NCBI RefSeq assembly: GCF_036226405.1
Contig: NZ_CP108464.1
Location: forward strand, 4,960,001 to 5,024,000
DNA from: Streptomyces sp. NBC_01260
Lineage (GTDB): Bacteria > Actinomycetota > Actinomycetes > Streptomycetales > Streptomycetaceae
Direction: 5' to 3'
Length of the DNA: 64,000 nt
Part shown: in pieces, positions 7,805 to 15,314 of the stretch
Position numbering within the stretch: position 1 is the stretch's first letter
Layout of the letters: every line of letters starts with the position of its first letter
Program-made: the position numbers and the translations under genes
The notes under the pieces: model-generated
The model's input: the letters and a program-made list of their open reading frames with translations, nothing else
Told to the model about the DNA's origin: nothing
Databases searched by the model: none

Positions 7805-9374
7805 GGCGACTGCCTCCTCGCGTCAGAATGCCCTCCCTGATCAGCATCCGCTCCAACTCCAAGAACGTGCTGTGGATACGGTCGGGCCCGTAGTCGAGCC
7901 GAATCAGACCCGCGTTGTTGGAGAACGGTTCGCATCCCTCCTCGGCCAGGATGGCGACGCGTCCGAAGCCGTAGTAGCCCTGGAAGATGCCGACCTGGTG
8001 AACGGTGTCCTCGCCGGCGCGCCTGCTCCCGCCGCCCATCAGGCGGGTGGCGGAGAGCACGCACACCGCGAAGCCGCTGCGGGCCAGCTGCTCCCGCATC
8101 AGCCGGGCGTACTCAGGGCCGGACGCGTGCTCGACGCTGAGCGCATGGACCGTGAGGTGACAGTCCTCGACCAGGAACTGCCGAAGGGTCTGCCACTGCG
8201 CGCCGCCGTCGTGGGCCACCAGTACCGCGGTGGCCCGGGCTCCCGGCCCGGTCAGGGTCTCGGCCGACTGCAGGAAACCGTCCCGGCCCAGCGCTGACGC
8301 GCCGGAGGCCGGGCGGTGTGCGGTGCGGTGCCGTGACAGGCTCAGGCCGAGGTAGGAGCCGAGCTCCACCTGCAGCCGCCGGGAGGTGGCTGCCGCGAGG
8401 ACGGAGGCGGCGAACACGTCTCCGGCACCGGTGGCGTCCTCCAGTGGCTTCTCGCGTACGGGCCTGCGCAGTTGGAACCGCTGCTCAAGGACGCCCTGCG
8501 GGGAGGAACGGAAGACCTTCACGAAGTCGTAGCGCTTGGTGACGAACACCGTCGCCGTGGCAGAGCACCGGGCCAGAACCCGGGCGGAGAGCACCTCGTC
8601 GGACTCGCCGAGCGCGTACTCGCCCAGCGCCCTGAATTCGCGGTGGTTGACGAACAGCAGGTCGCTCAGGGCGAGGATTCCGTCGATCGCCTCGCTCCGG
8701 TGCTCGGCCCAGTCGAATCCCGGGTCGAAGCTGATCCTCAGTGCCGGATTGCGCAGGCGCGCGTCGGTGAGCACGCGCAGCATCAGCGGGGGCGTGTCCG
8801 CGTCCAGGAAGGAGGTGACATGCACGATCCGTGCCGCGGCGAGGTAGTCGGCGATCTGATCGCCGTACCGAAGCAGGTGATCCGCCATCGCGAAGTTCGC
8901 GCCCGGATGCGTGAGCATCACCCGCTCCACGTCGTCCGGGTAGGACAGGCACACCCCGCACAGCAGGTCGGGGCGCCGCCCCACGAACCGCCGGTCGATC
9001 CCGAGCCGGTCCATCTGTCCCACGAAGGACAGCCCGGGGGTCTCCATCCGGCCGACCACCCCGACGTACCCGAGCCGGATGTCGAGCCGCATCTGGGCCA
9101 GCGTGAAGATGGTCAGCCACGCCGACCCGCCCAGCGAGGCGTCCAGCGACGAGGTGCCCAACCGCTCGATCGCCCTGGCGATGGTCGCGGCGTCGACCGG
9201 TCCCTCGGTGTTCCACTCGAAGCGGGCCGTCGATTCCGACACCTGCTCCGTCATCCCGGCCGACAGCCGGGACGCGCTCGCGATGTAGTCGACGTTCAGT
9301 GCCCCGAACCCCACCACCTCGACGGACCGCAGCCCCTGCGCTAAGTCTCCAACACCGTCCACGGCGCCCCCCAC
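7794..9374 (-). CDS. PfkB-family kinase fused to a degenerate TIR-like domain
   Basis: 526-aa paralogue and upstream partner of the neighbouring kinase-TIR gene. The kinase part is complete (GGSAW at 82-86, DATGAGD with Asp319). The C-terminal part (about 382-520) aligns with the TIR-like domain, but its signature residues have changed: HGRN is HDGG (388-391), LTAED is LSATR, and NVIHEIG is DTVHQVG, putting Gln460 where the catalytic Glu is expected. It is therefore probably a non-catalytic sensor or regulatory subunit. The GTG at 9374 follows GAGGAAG by 11 nt; an in-frame stop lies 30 nt upstream. Codon 11 is a rare TTA. No later good start avoids it, because VEVVGFG is already the first kinase strand. 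Confidence 0.8.
   Translation of the reverse strand: MGGAVDGVGDLAQGLRSVEVVGFGALNVDYIASASRLSAGMTEQVSESTARFEWNTEGPVDAATIARAIERLGTSSLDASLGGSAWLTIFTLAQMRLDIRLGYVGVVGRMETPGLSFVGQMDRLGIDRRFVGRRPDLLCGVCLSYPDDVERVMLTHPGANFAMADHLLRYGDQIADYLAAARIVHVTSFLDADTPPLMLRVLTDARLRNPALRISFDPGFDWAEHRSEAIDGILALSDLLFVNHREFRALGEYALGESDEVLSARVLARCSATATVFVTKRYDFVKVFRSSPQGVLEQRFQLRRPVREKPLEDATGAGDVFAASVLAAATSRRLQVELGSYLGLSLSRHRTAHRPASGASALGRDGFLQSAETLTGPGARATAVLVAHDGGAQWQTLRQFLVEDCHLTVHALSVEHASGPEYARLMREQLARSGFAVCVLSATRLMGGGSRRAGEDTVHQVGIFQGYYGFGRVAILAEEGCEPFSNNAGLIRLDYGPDRIHSTFLELERMLIREGILTRGGSRHDQ
9342..9344 (-). other. Rare TTA leucine codon (possible bldA control)
   Basis: Codon 11 of the upstream kinase-TIR gene reads TTA. 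In Streptomyces this codon is read by the developmentally controlled bldA tRNA, so translation of this gene, and of the coupled downstream gene, may be delayed until differentiation. Valid only if the GTG at 9374 (or the GTG at 9362) is the true start. Confidence 0.7.
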
Positions 9375-9446
9375 CAGATTCGTCGCTTCCTCTGCGCCGA
9401 GTCATACCCTCCCCGGGGGTTCATCCACCGCACGACGGGGGAGCGC

Positions 9447-9797
9447 TCAGGCGCGGGCGGTCTCGGTCCTGGTCTCGGTGTGGGTGCGCCGCAGGAAGCG
9501 GATCAGGGGGGCGCTGTCGAACTGCACCACCTCGACGCCGGTCGCCGAATGGAGCTCGACGACCAGCTGGGCCCGGCCGCACGGCCAGATCCGGTAGCCG
9601 TCGTGCTCGACCGGGGCGCGCAGCCCGCGCTCCAGTAGCTCGCGTTCGAGGGCCCACTCCGCGCCGCCGGGGAAGGCGACACGGATGGTATGCGGAGCGG
9701 CGGCGGTGTCGTATCGCAGCTCGACCGGGACCGTGGGCAGGTCGCGGGCGTCGGTGACGAGCCGGGCGCGGGCATGTTCTTTGATCACGGGGGACAT
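9447..9797 (-). CDS. SsgA-like sporulation and cell-division regulator
   Basis: 116-aa member of the SsgA-like family unique to sporulating actinomycetes; members guide septum placement and peptidoglycan remodelling. Family features seen: VPVELRYDTAAAPHTIRVAFP near the N-terminus, WPCGRAQLVVELHSATG, and the C-terminal VVQFDSAPLIRFLRRT. It is somewhat shorter than SsgB (about 137 aa). Strong RBS AGGAGGAG before the ATG. It lies 72 nt upstream of, and in the same direction as, the kinase-TIR pair, so it may head that operon. Which SsgA paralogue it corresponds to is not clear. Confidence 0.9.
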   Translation of the reverse strand: MSPVIKEHARARLVTDARDLPTVPVELRYDTAAAPHTIRVAFPGGAEWALERELLERGLRAPVEHDGYRIWPCGRAQLVVELHSATGVEVVQFDSAPLIRFLRRTHTETRTETARA

Positions 9798-9896
9798 GGG
9801 CCGGCTCCTCCTGTATGTGTGACTTCGTCCTCTAATGTCCCATATTTTACGTAAAGAGCACTGTGGGAACCCTGGGCAGTTGTGACGGAAGCGCTC

Positions 9897-9913
9897 TTGC
9901 GAACAGTTCGCAA
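9897..9913. promoter_or_regulatory. Nur-like operator overlapping the cbiM promoter
   Basis: Perfect palindrome TTGCGAACAGTTCGCAA. It fits the published S. coelicolor Nur box layout (TTGCaa-N5-ttGCAA). A TATTAT at 9922-9927 is a good -10 element, so the palindrome covers the -35 region. Repression by nickel-loaded Nur is inferred. Confidence 0.7.
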
Positions 9914-9983
9914 CAAGGTCCTATTATTGAGAGGTTCATGACCCCGCGCAGCAATGCAGGAACGCAGGAAGCGGAGCCTCCCC

Positions 9984-11051
9984 ATGCATGTACCCGACGG
10001 ATTCATCAACGCACCCGTCTCCGCCGTAGCCGGAGTCGTGGCCGCCGGTGCCGTGGCCGTCAGCCTGAAGGGGGCCCGCCGGGAACTGGACGAGAAGACC
10101 GCGCCGCTGGCCGGACTGGTCGCCGCCTTCATCTTCGCCGTACAGATGCTGAACTTCCCGGTCGCCGCCGGTACCAGCGGCCACCTGCTGGGCGGGGCGC
10201 TGGCCGCGATCCTGGTCGGGCCGTACACCGGCATCCTCTGTATTTCCGTCGTCCTGCTGATGCAGGGCATCCTGTTCGCCGACGGCGGGCTCACCGCGCT
10301 CGGCGTGAACATCCTGGACATGGGCATCGTGACCACCGTCGTCGCGTACGCCCTCTTCCGCGGACTGGTCGGCCTGCTGCCGCGCACCCGCCGCTCCACG
10401 ACCGGCGCCGCCTTCGTCGCCGCACTCGTCTCCGTACCGGCCGCGGCCTGCGCCTTCACGCTGATGTACTGGATCGGCGGCACCACCGACATCCCGATCG
10501 GCAAGGTCTTCACCGCGATGGTCGGGGTCCACGTCCTGATCGGCATCGGCGAGGCCGTGATCACCGCGCTGACCGTCGGCGCCGTCATCGCCGTACGCCC
10601 CGACCTGGTCCACGGCGCCCGCGGGCTCACCGCCCCGCTCAAGCTCCGGATCGACGGCGAACTCGTCGACGCACCCGCCCCCGAGCCCGTCGCCGCGGCC
10701 CCGGCCGCCCGCTCCAACCGGGGCCTGTGGGCCACCGGCCTGGTCACCGCGCTGGTGCTCGCCGGCTTCGTCTCCTTCTACGCCTCCGCCAGCCCCGACG
10801 GCCTGGAGAAGGTCGCCGGCGACCAGGGCATCGACAAGAAGGCCGAGGAGCACGCGTCCAAGGACTCCCCGCTCGCCGACTACGGCGTCAAGGACATCTC
10901 CGACGCCCGGATCTCCGGGGGACTGGCCGGAGTGATCGGCGTCGGCGCCACCCTCGTCGTCGGCAGCGGCGCCTTCTACGTCGTGGCCCGCCGCCGTCGT
11001 GCGACGGACGAGCCCGCGGACGGCACCACCCGTACCGACGAGAAGGTCTGA
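9984..11051 (+). CDS. cbiM: Nickel/cobalt ECF transporter substrate-binding component, CbiM-CbiN fusion
   Basis: 355-aa membrane protein that binds Ni or Co for import. The start at ATG 9984 is fixed by function: CbiM/NikM proteins coordinate metal through the N-terminal Met-His, and the protein begins MHVPDGFI. TSGHLLGG near residue 70 holds a further ligand His. About seven helices form the CbiM part; the C-terminal 100 residues hold an extra TM segment, a PDGLE motif and a final TM, the CbiN/NikN-like part, fused here. RBS-like GGAAGCGGAG is upstream. First gene of a three-gene operon (TGATG overlap with cbiQ). The Nur-like operator favours nickel. Confidence 0.92.
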   Translation: MHVPDGFINAPVSAVAGVVAAGAVAVSLKGARRELDEKTAPLAGLVAAFIFAVQMLNFPVAAGTSGHLLGGALAAILVGPYTGILCISVVLLMQGILFADGGLTALGVNILDMGIVTTVVAYALFRGLVGLLPRTRRSTTGAAFVAALVSVPAAACAFTLMYWIGGTTDIPIGKVFTAMVGVHVLIGIGEAVITALTVGAVIAVRPDLVHGARGLTAPLKLRIDGELVDAPAPEPVAAAPAARSNRGLWATGLVTALVLAGFVSFYASASPDGLEKVAGDQGIDKKAEEHASKDSPLADYGVKDISDARISGGLAGVIGVGATLVVGSGAFYVVARRRRATDEPADGTTRTDEKV

Positions 11052-11812
11052 TGGGCGCGGGGCACGCCCACAAGCTCTACCGGCACGGGCACTCGCCCGT
11101 CCACGACCTGCCGCCGCACTGCAAGCTCGCCGCCGTCTTCTGCTTCGTCGTGGTCGTCGTCACCACCCCGCGCGAGGCGGTGTGGGCCTTCGGGCTGTAC
11201 GCGCTGCTGATCGCCGGCGTCACCGCACTCGCCCGCATCCCGGCCGGCTTCCTCCTCAAACGGCTGCTGATCGAGGTGCCGTTCGTCGCGTTCGCGCTGC
11301 TCATGCCGTTCGTGGTGCCCGGCGAGCAGACCCATGTGCTCGGCCTCTCCGTCAGCGTCCCCGGCCTCTGGGGCGCCTGGAACGTCCTGGCCAAGGGCAC
11401 CCTCGGCGTCGCCGCCTCCGTGCTCCTCGCCTCCACCACCGAACTGCGCTCCCTGCTGCTCGGCCTCCAGCGCCTGAAGCTGCCGCCGCTGCTCGTCCAG
11501 ATCGCCTCCTTCATGATCCGGTACGGCGATGTGATCACCGACGAGATGCGCCGGATGTCCATCGCCCGCCGCTCGCGCGGCTTCGAGGCGCGCGGGGTAC
11601 GGCAGTGGGGCGTGCTGGCGAAATCGGCCGGCGCGCTCTTCATCAGGTCCTACGAGCGCGGCGAACGCGTCCACCTCGCGATGGTCAGCCGCGGTTACAC
11701 CGGCACCATGCCGGTCATCGACGAGGTGACCGCCTCGCGCACCCAGTGGGCGTACGCCTCGGCACTCCCCCTGCTCGCCCTCGTCGTGTGTCTGCTGGGA
11801 TGGACCGTATGA
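11051..11812 (+). CDS. cbiQ: ECF transporter transmembrane (T) component CbiQ
   Basis: 253-aa coupling membrane protein that links the metal-binding CbiM to the ATPase. Several hydrophobic helices lie in the first 130 residues and one at the C-terminus. The two Ala-Arg-Gly-like coupling motifs typical of EcfT proteins are seen as ARRSRGFEARG and SRGYTG. Starts on the A of the cbiM stop codon and overlaps cbiO by 4 nt, so all three are translationally coupled. Confidence 0.92.
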   Translation: MGAGHAHKLYRHGHSPVHDLPPHCKLAAVFCFVVVVVTTPREAVWAFGLYALLIAGVTALARIPAGFLLKRLLIEVPFVAFALLMPFVVPGEQTHVLGLSVSVPGLWGAWNVLAKGTLGVAASVLLASTTELRSLLLGLQRLKLPPLLVQIASFMIRYGDVITDEMRRMSIARRSRGFEARGVRQWGVLAKSAGALFIRSYERGERVHLAMVSRGYTGTMPVIDEVTASRTQWAYASALPLLALVVCLLGWTV

Positions 11813-12594
11813 GCCAGTCCCCCGTCGCCCCCGTGCCGACCCCGCCGCCGTCCCTGGAGGTCGGCGGTCTCGCCTACGCCTACCCCGACGGCCACCAGGC
11901 GCTCTTCGGCGTCGATCTGACCGTCGCGCGCGGCGAGCGCGTCGCCCTGCTCGGCCCGAACGGAGCCGGCAAGACCACGCTCGTCCTGCACCTCAACGGC
12001 ATCCTCGACGCGGGCGCCGGCACCGTCCGGGTCGCCGGGCTCCCGGTGGAGAAGCGCAACCTCGCCGAGATCCGCCGCCGCGTCGGCATCGTCTTCCAGG
12101 ACCCCGACGACCAGCTCTTCATGCCCACCGTCCGCGAGGACGTCGCCTTCGGGCCCGCGTCGAGCGGTCTGCGCGGCGCCGAACTGGAGGAGCGGGTCAC
12201 CGACGCACTGAAGCAGGTCGGCATGGAGGAGTACCTCAACCGGCCGCCGCACCACCTCTCCTTCGGCCAGCGCCGCCGCGTCGCCGTCGCCACGGTCCTC
12301 GCGATGCGGCCCGAGATCCTCGTCCTGGACGAGCCCTCCTCCAACCTGGACCCGGCCTCCCGCCGCGAACTCGCCGACATCCTGCGGTCCTTGGACGTCA
12401 CCGTGCTGATGGTCACGCACGACCTGCCGTACGCCCTGGAGCTGTGCGGCCGCGCGGTCATCCTCAGCGACGGGGTCATCGTCGCCGACGACCGCACCCA
12501 GGACCTGCTCTGCGACGAGCAACTGATGCGCGCGCACCGGCTGGAGCTCCCCTTCGGGTTCGACCCGCGCTCCGTGAAGGTGAACATGAGGTAA
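11809..12594 (+). CDS. cbiO: ECF transporter ATP-binding protein CbiO
   Basis: 261-aa ABC ATPase powering Ni/Co uptake. Visible motifs in order: Walker A GPNGAGKTT near residue 49, Q-loop FQDPDDQLF, a signature that reads LSFGQRRRVA (LSFGQ instead of LSGGQ, common in CbiO), Walker B ILVLDEPSSNLD and the H-loop VTHD. Last gene of the operon, followed by a very long hairpin. Confidence 0.94.
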   Translation: MSQSPVAPVPTPPPSLEVGGLAYAYPDGHQALFGVDLTVARGERVALLGPNGAGKTTLVLHLNGILDAGAGTVRVAGLPVEKRNLAEIRRRVGIVFQDPDDQLFMPTVREDVAFGPASSGLRGAELEERVTDALKQVGMEEYLNRPPHHLSFGQRRRVAVATVLAMRPEILVLDEPSSNLDPASRRELADILRSLDVTVLMVTHDLPYALELCGRAVILSDGVIVADDRTQDLLCDEQLMRAHRLELPFGFDPRSVKVNMR

Positions 12595-12647
12595 CGACCT
12601 CACCCGCGATTGGCAGCGGCGTCCGCTGACAATCGCGGGTGAGGTCG
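12595..12647. terminator. Long hairpin terminator after cbiO
   Basis: Begins on the base after the cbiO stop. An 18-bp perfect outer stem (arms CGACCTCACCCGCGATTG and complement) continues, after one mismatch, into a 6-bp inner stem CAGCGG/CCGCTG with a 3-nt loop. Confidence 0.85.
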
Positions 12648-12692
12648 TGCCCCGCCCCACATCCGACCTGCGGCGCAATGCACCATGGGGGG

Positions 12693-13877
12693 ATGAGCGG
12701 GAGCGCGGGAACAGGCGTGGACGTACGGGGCGCGGTGGTGCCCGGATTCGAACCGGTCCGGGATGCCTTCATCCGTAACTTCGAGCAGCGCGGCGACCGC
12801 GGGGCAGCGGTCACCGTCTACCGGCACGGGCGCAAGGTTGTCGATCTGTGGGCCGGGACCAGAGACGTCGACGGCGTGGAGCCGTGGGCCGTCGACACCG
12901 TGCAGGTCGTCCGCTCGGCCGGCAAGGGCATCGCCGCCGCCGTCCCGCTGCTGCTGCACCAGCGCGGCCAGATCGATCTGCACGCGCCGGTCGGCACCTA
13001 CTGGCCCGAGTTCAAGGCCAACGGCAAGGAGCGCGTACTCGTGCGCCACCTCCTCGCCCACCGCGCCGGGGTCCCGGCCCTGGACCGGACGCTGACCCCC
13101 GAGGAGGCGGCCGACGGGGTGAGCGGGCCGCGGGCCGTCGCCGCCCAGCGCCCCGAGTGGGAGCCCGGCGCCGAACACGGCTACCACGCGCAGACCTACA
13201 GCTGGCTCCTCGGTGAACTGGTGCGACGCGTCACCGGACGCACCGTCGGCCGCTGGGTGGCCGAGGAGATCGCCCGCCCGCTCGGCCTGGACTTCTGGTT
13301 CGGCATCCCGGCGGACGAGGCACACCGGGTGGGCCGGATCGGACCGGCCGAGGCACCCGCGGGCGACGGCACGGGCGCGCTGCGGATGCGCCCCAAGCGC
13401 TCCGTCGTCGACGCCTACCGCGACCCGGACTCGCTGACCCGCCGGGCGTTCGGCGCCATCGACCCGTTCCCCGACGAGAACGACCCCGGCTACCGGGCGG
13501 CCGAACTCCCCGCGTCCAACGGCATCGCCACCGCCCGGGGTCTGGCCCGCTGCTACGCCGCGATGATCGGGCCGGTCGACGGCCACCGGCTGTTCGCCCC
13601 CGCCACGCTGACGCTGGCCCGCACCGAGGAGTCCGCGGGCCCCGACCGGGTGCTGGTCGTCAACACCCGTTTCGGGCTCGGCTACATGCTGCACGGACCG
13701 GCCTCCCCGCTGCTCTCCCCGGGCTCCTTCGGTCACCCCGGCCGGGGCGGTTCGCTCGGCTTCGCCGACCCCGAAGCGGGCATCGCGCTCGGCTATGTGA
13801 CGAACGGTCTGCAGAAGGGAGTCACCGCCGACCCCCGTGCCCAGGCACTGGTCCGCGCAGTACGGTCGGCGCTATGA
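12693..13877 (+). CDS. Serine hydrolase of the beta-lactamase/EstB fold
   Basis: About 394-aa enzyme of the class C beta-lactamase-like family, which in actinomycetes mostly contains esterases and amidohydrolases. The SxxK motif is SAGK (near residue 74), a tyrosine motif lies in YSWLLGELVRRVTG, and the third motif is HPGRGG near the C-terminus. No signal peptide, so likely cytoplasmic. Several starts are possible: ATG 12693, or GTG 12717 with GGGA upstream, which would give VDVRGAVVPGFEPVRDAF, the usual family start. It overlaps the following SDR by 4 nt (ATGA), suggesting joint action on one substrate, not identifiable here. Confidence 0.85.
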   Translation: MSGSAGTGVDVRGAVVPGFEPVRDAFIRNFEQRGDRGAAVTVYRHGRKVVDLWAGTRDVDGVEPWAVDTVQVVRSAGKGIAAAVPLLLHQRGQIDLHAPVGTYWPEFKANGKERVLVRHLLAHRAGVPALDRTLTPEEAADGVSGPRAVAAQRPEWEPGAEHGYHAQTYSWLLGELVRRVTGRTVGRWVAEEIARPLGLDFWFGIPADEAHRVGRIGPAEAPAGDGTGALRMRPKRSVVDAYRDPDSLTRRAFGAIDPFPDENDPGYRAAELPASNGIATARGLARCYAAMIGPVDGHRLFAPATLTLARTEESAGPDRVLVVNTRFGLGYMLHGPASPLLSPGSFGHPGRGGSLGFADPEAGIALGYVTNGLQKGVTADPRAQALVRAVRSAL

Positions 13878-14668
13878 CTTCTGCTGAGCTCGCGCGATTC
13901 GACGGATACGGCGTCCTCATCACCGGTGCGGGCCAGGGCATCGGCGCCGCCACGGCTCACCGGCTCGCGGCCGAGGGGGCCCGGGTCCTGGTCACCGACC
14001 TGGACCCGGACCGGGCCGCGCGGGTGGCGGCGCGGATCGTGGCGTCGGGCGGCACGGCAGAGTCGCTGGGCTGCGACGTGACCGACCGGGCGGCGGTCGA
14101 GGCGGCGGTGGCCCACGCGGTCTCGGCGTTCGGCGCGCTCGACGTACTGGTGAACAACGCCTACGCGTGCACCGCGGACGCCGCGCTCTTCGAGGACGAG
14201 CAGGACGAGGTCTGGGAGCGCGACCTCGACGTCACACTCAGCGGCGCCTACCGCTGCTCGCGTGCCGCGCTGCCCCACCTCGTGGCGTCCGGCCGGGGCG
14301 CGATCGTCAGCATCGGATCGGTCAACGGCGTGCAGGACTTCGGCAACCACGCCTACAGCGCCGCCAAGGCGGGCCTGGGCAGCCTCACCCGTACGCTCGC
14401 GGGCCACGCCGGACCGCGCGGGGTGCGGGTCAACCTGGTCACGCCCGGCACGATCCGTACCGACGCCTGGTCCGGCCGCGACGCCGAACTCTCCCGGGTC
14501 AGCGGCCTCTACCCGCTCGGCCGGATCGGCGAGCCGGAGGACATCGCGGCCGCCGTCGCCTTCCTCGCCTCCCGCGACGCGGCCTGGGTCACCGGGACGA
14601 CGCTGTGCGTGGACGGCGGGCTGACCGCGGTGAACACGGGCTTCCGGCAGGCGATCGCGAAGGAGTAG
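13874..14668 (+). CDS. Short-chain dehydrogenase/reductase
   Basis: 264-aa classical SDR. Cofactor motif TGAGQGIG near residue 17, NNAY in place of NNAG, catalytic Ser in IGSVNG, and YSAAK for the Tyr-Lys pair. The C-terminus has GRIGEPEDIAAAVAFLAS and a VTGTTLCVDGG ending typical of oxidoreductases acting on small alcohols or ketones. Overlaps the upstream hydrolase by ATGA. The acidic residue after the second strand (TDLD) favours NAD(H). Confidence 0.9.
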   Translation: MTSAELARFDGYGVLITGAGQGIGAATAHRLAAEGARVLVTDLDPDRAARVAARIVASGGTAESLGCDVTDRAAVEAAVAHAVSAFGALDVLVNNAYACTADAALFEDEQDEVWERDLDVTLSGAYRCSRAALPHLVASGRGAIVSIGSVNGVQDFGNHAYSAAKAGLGSLTRTLAGHAGPRGVRVNLVTPGTIRTDAWSGRDAELSRVSGLYPLGRIGEPEDIAAAVAFLASRDAAWVTGTTLCVDGGLTAVNTGFRQAIAKE

Positions 14669-14750
14669 CGGGCCGCCGCGAACGCTCGCTCCGCTCCTGT
14701 GCAAGTACGGGGTGAGACCGCCACCCGGGCGGGATCGGACAGGAGACCCC

Positions 14751-15314
14751 ATGGATCCGGACGAGGACCTGCTCACTCGCGCCGCACGCGAGCCGACGGC
14801 CTTCGAGCCACTGGTCGCCCGGCACTCCGCCGCCCTGCACGGCTATCTCGTACGCCGGGCGCCCGCGGCCGCCGACGACCTGCTCTCCGAGGTATGGCTC
14901 CAGGCCTATGCCCACCGCGGCACCTACGACGCGGCGCGCGGCTCCGCCAAGGGCTGGCTGTTCGGCGTCGCCAGGAACGTCCTGGCCCGGCACCGGCAGT
15001 CCACGGCCCGCGCCGCCGATCGCCCGCAGGTGCCTGCCGACGCCGTCGTGGGCGACCCGTGGCAGGCCGTCGACCAGCGGCTCGACGCCGCCGCCGTGGG
15101 CCCGCAGCTGCGCAGCAGACTCGCCGAACTGTCCGAAGCGGAAAGGGAGCTGCTGCTGCTCGTGGCCTGGGAGCAGCTGACCCCGGCCGAGGCGGCCGCC
15201 GCCCTGGGGATACCCGCCGGCACCGCCCGCTCCCGACTGCACCGGGCCCGCGCCCGGCTGCGCGACGGACTCTCCGGCCCCGCCCGTACGACCCTCACGG
15301 GAGACTTCGCATGA
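14751..15314 (+). CDS. ECF-type RNA polymerase sigma factor
   Basis: 187-aa sigma-70 family group IV factor. Region 2 spans about residues 16-75 (DDLLSEVWLQAYAHRGTYD and GWLFGVARNVLARHR), region 4 about 120-175 with helix-turn-helix TPAEAAAALGIPAGTARSRLHRAR. RBS AGGAG 5 nt upstream of the ATG. Overlaps the next gene by 4 nt (ATGA), the usual arrangement with a cognate membrane anti-sigma factor. Confidence 0.93.
   Translation: MDPDEDLLTRAAREPTAFEPLVARHSAALHGYLVRRAPAAADDLLSEVWLQAYAHRGTYDAARGSAKGWLFGVARNVLARHRQSTARAADRPQVPADAVVGDPWQAVDQRLDAAAVGPQLRSRLAELSEAERELLLLVAWEQLTPAEAAAALGIPAGTARSRLHRARARLRDGLSGPARTTLTGDFA

Noticed and set aside
6194..9374. The kinase pair as ordinary ribokinases or fructokinases
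   Set aside because: Each has about 140 extra C-terminal residues with coherent TIR-like motifs, far beyond PfkB length.
9798..9983. Cobalamin riboswitch upstream of cbiM
   Set aside because: Too short and lacks the B12 box; a Nur-like palindrome at the promoter explains control better.
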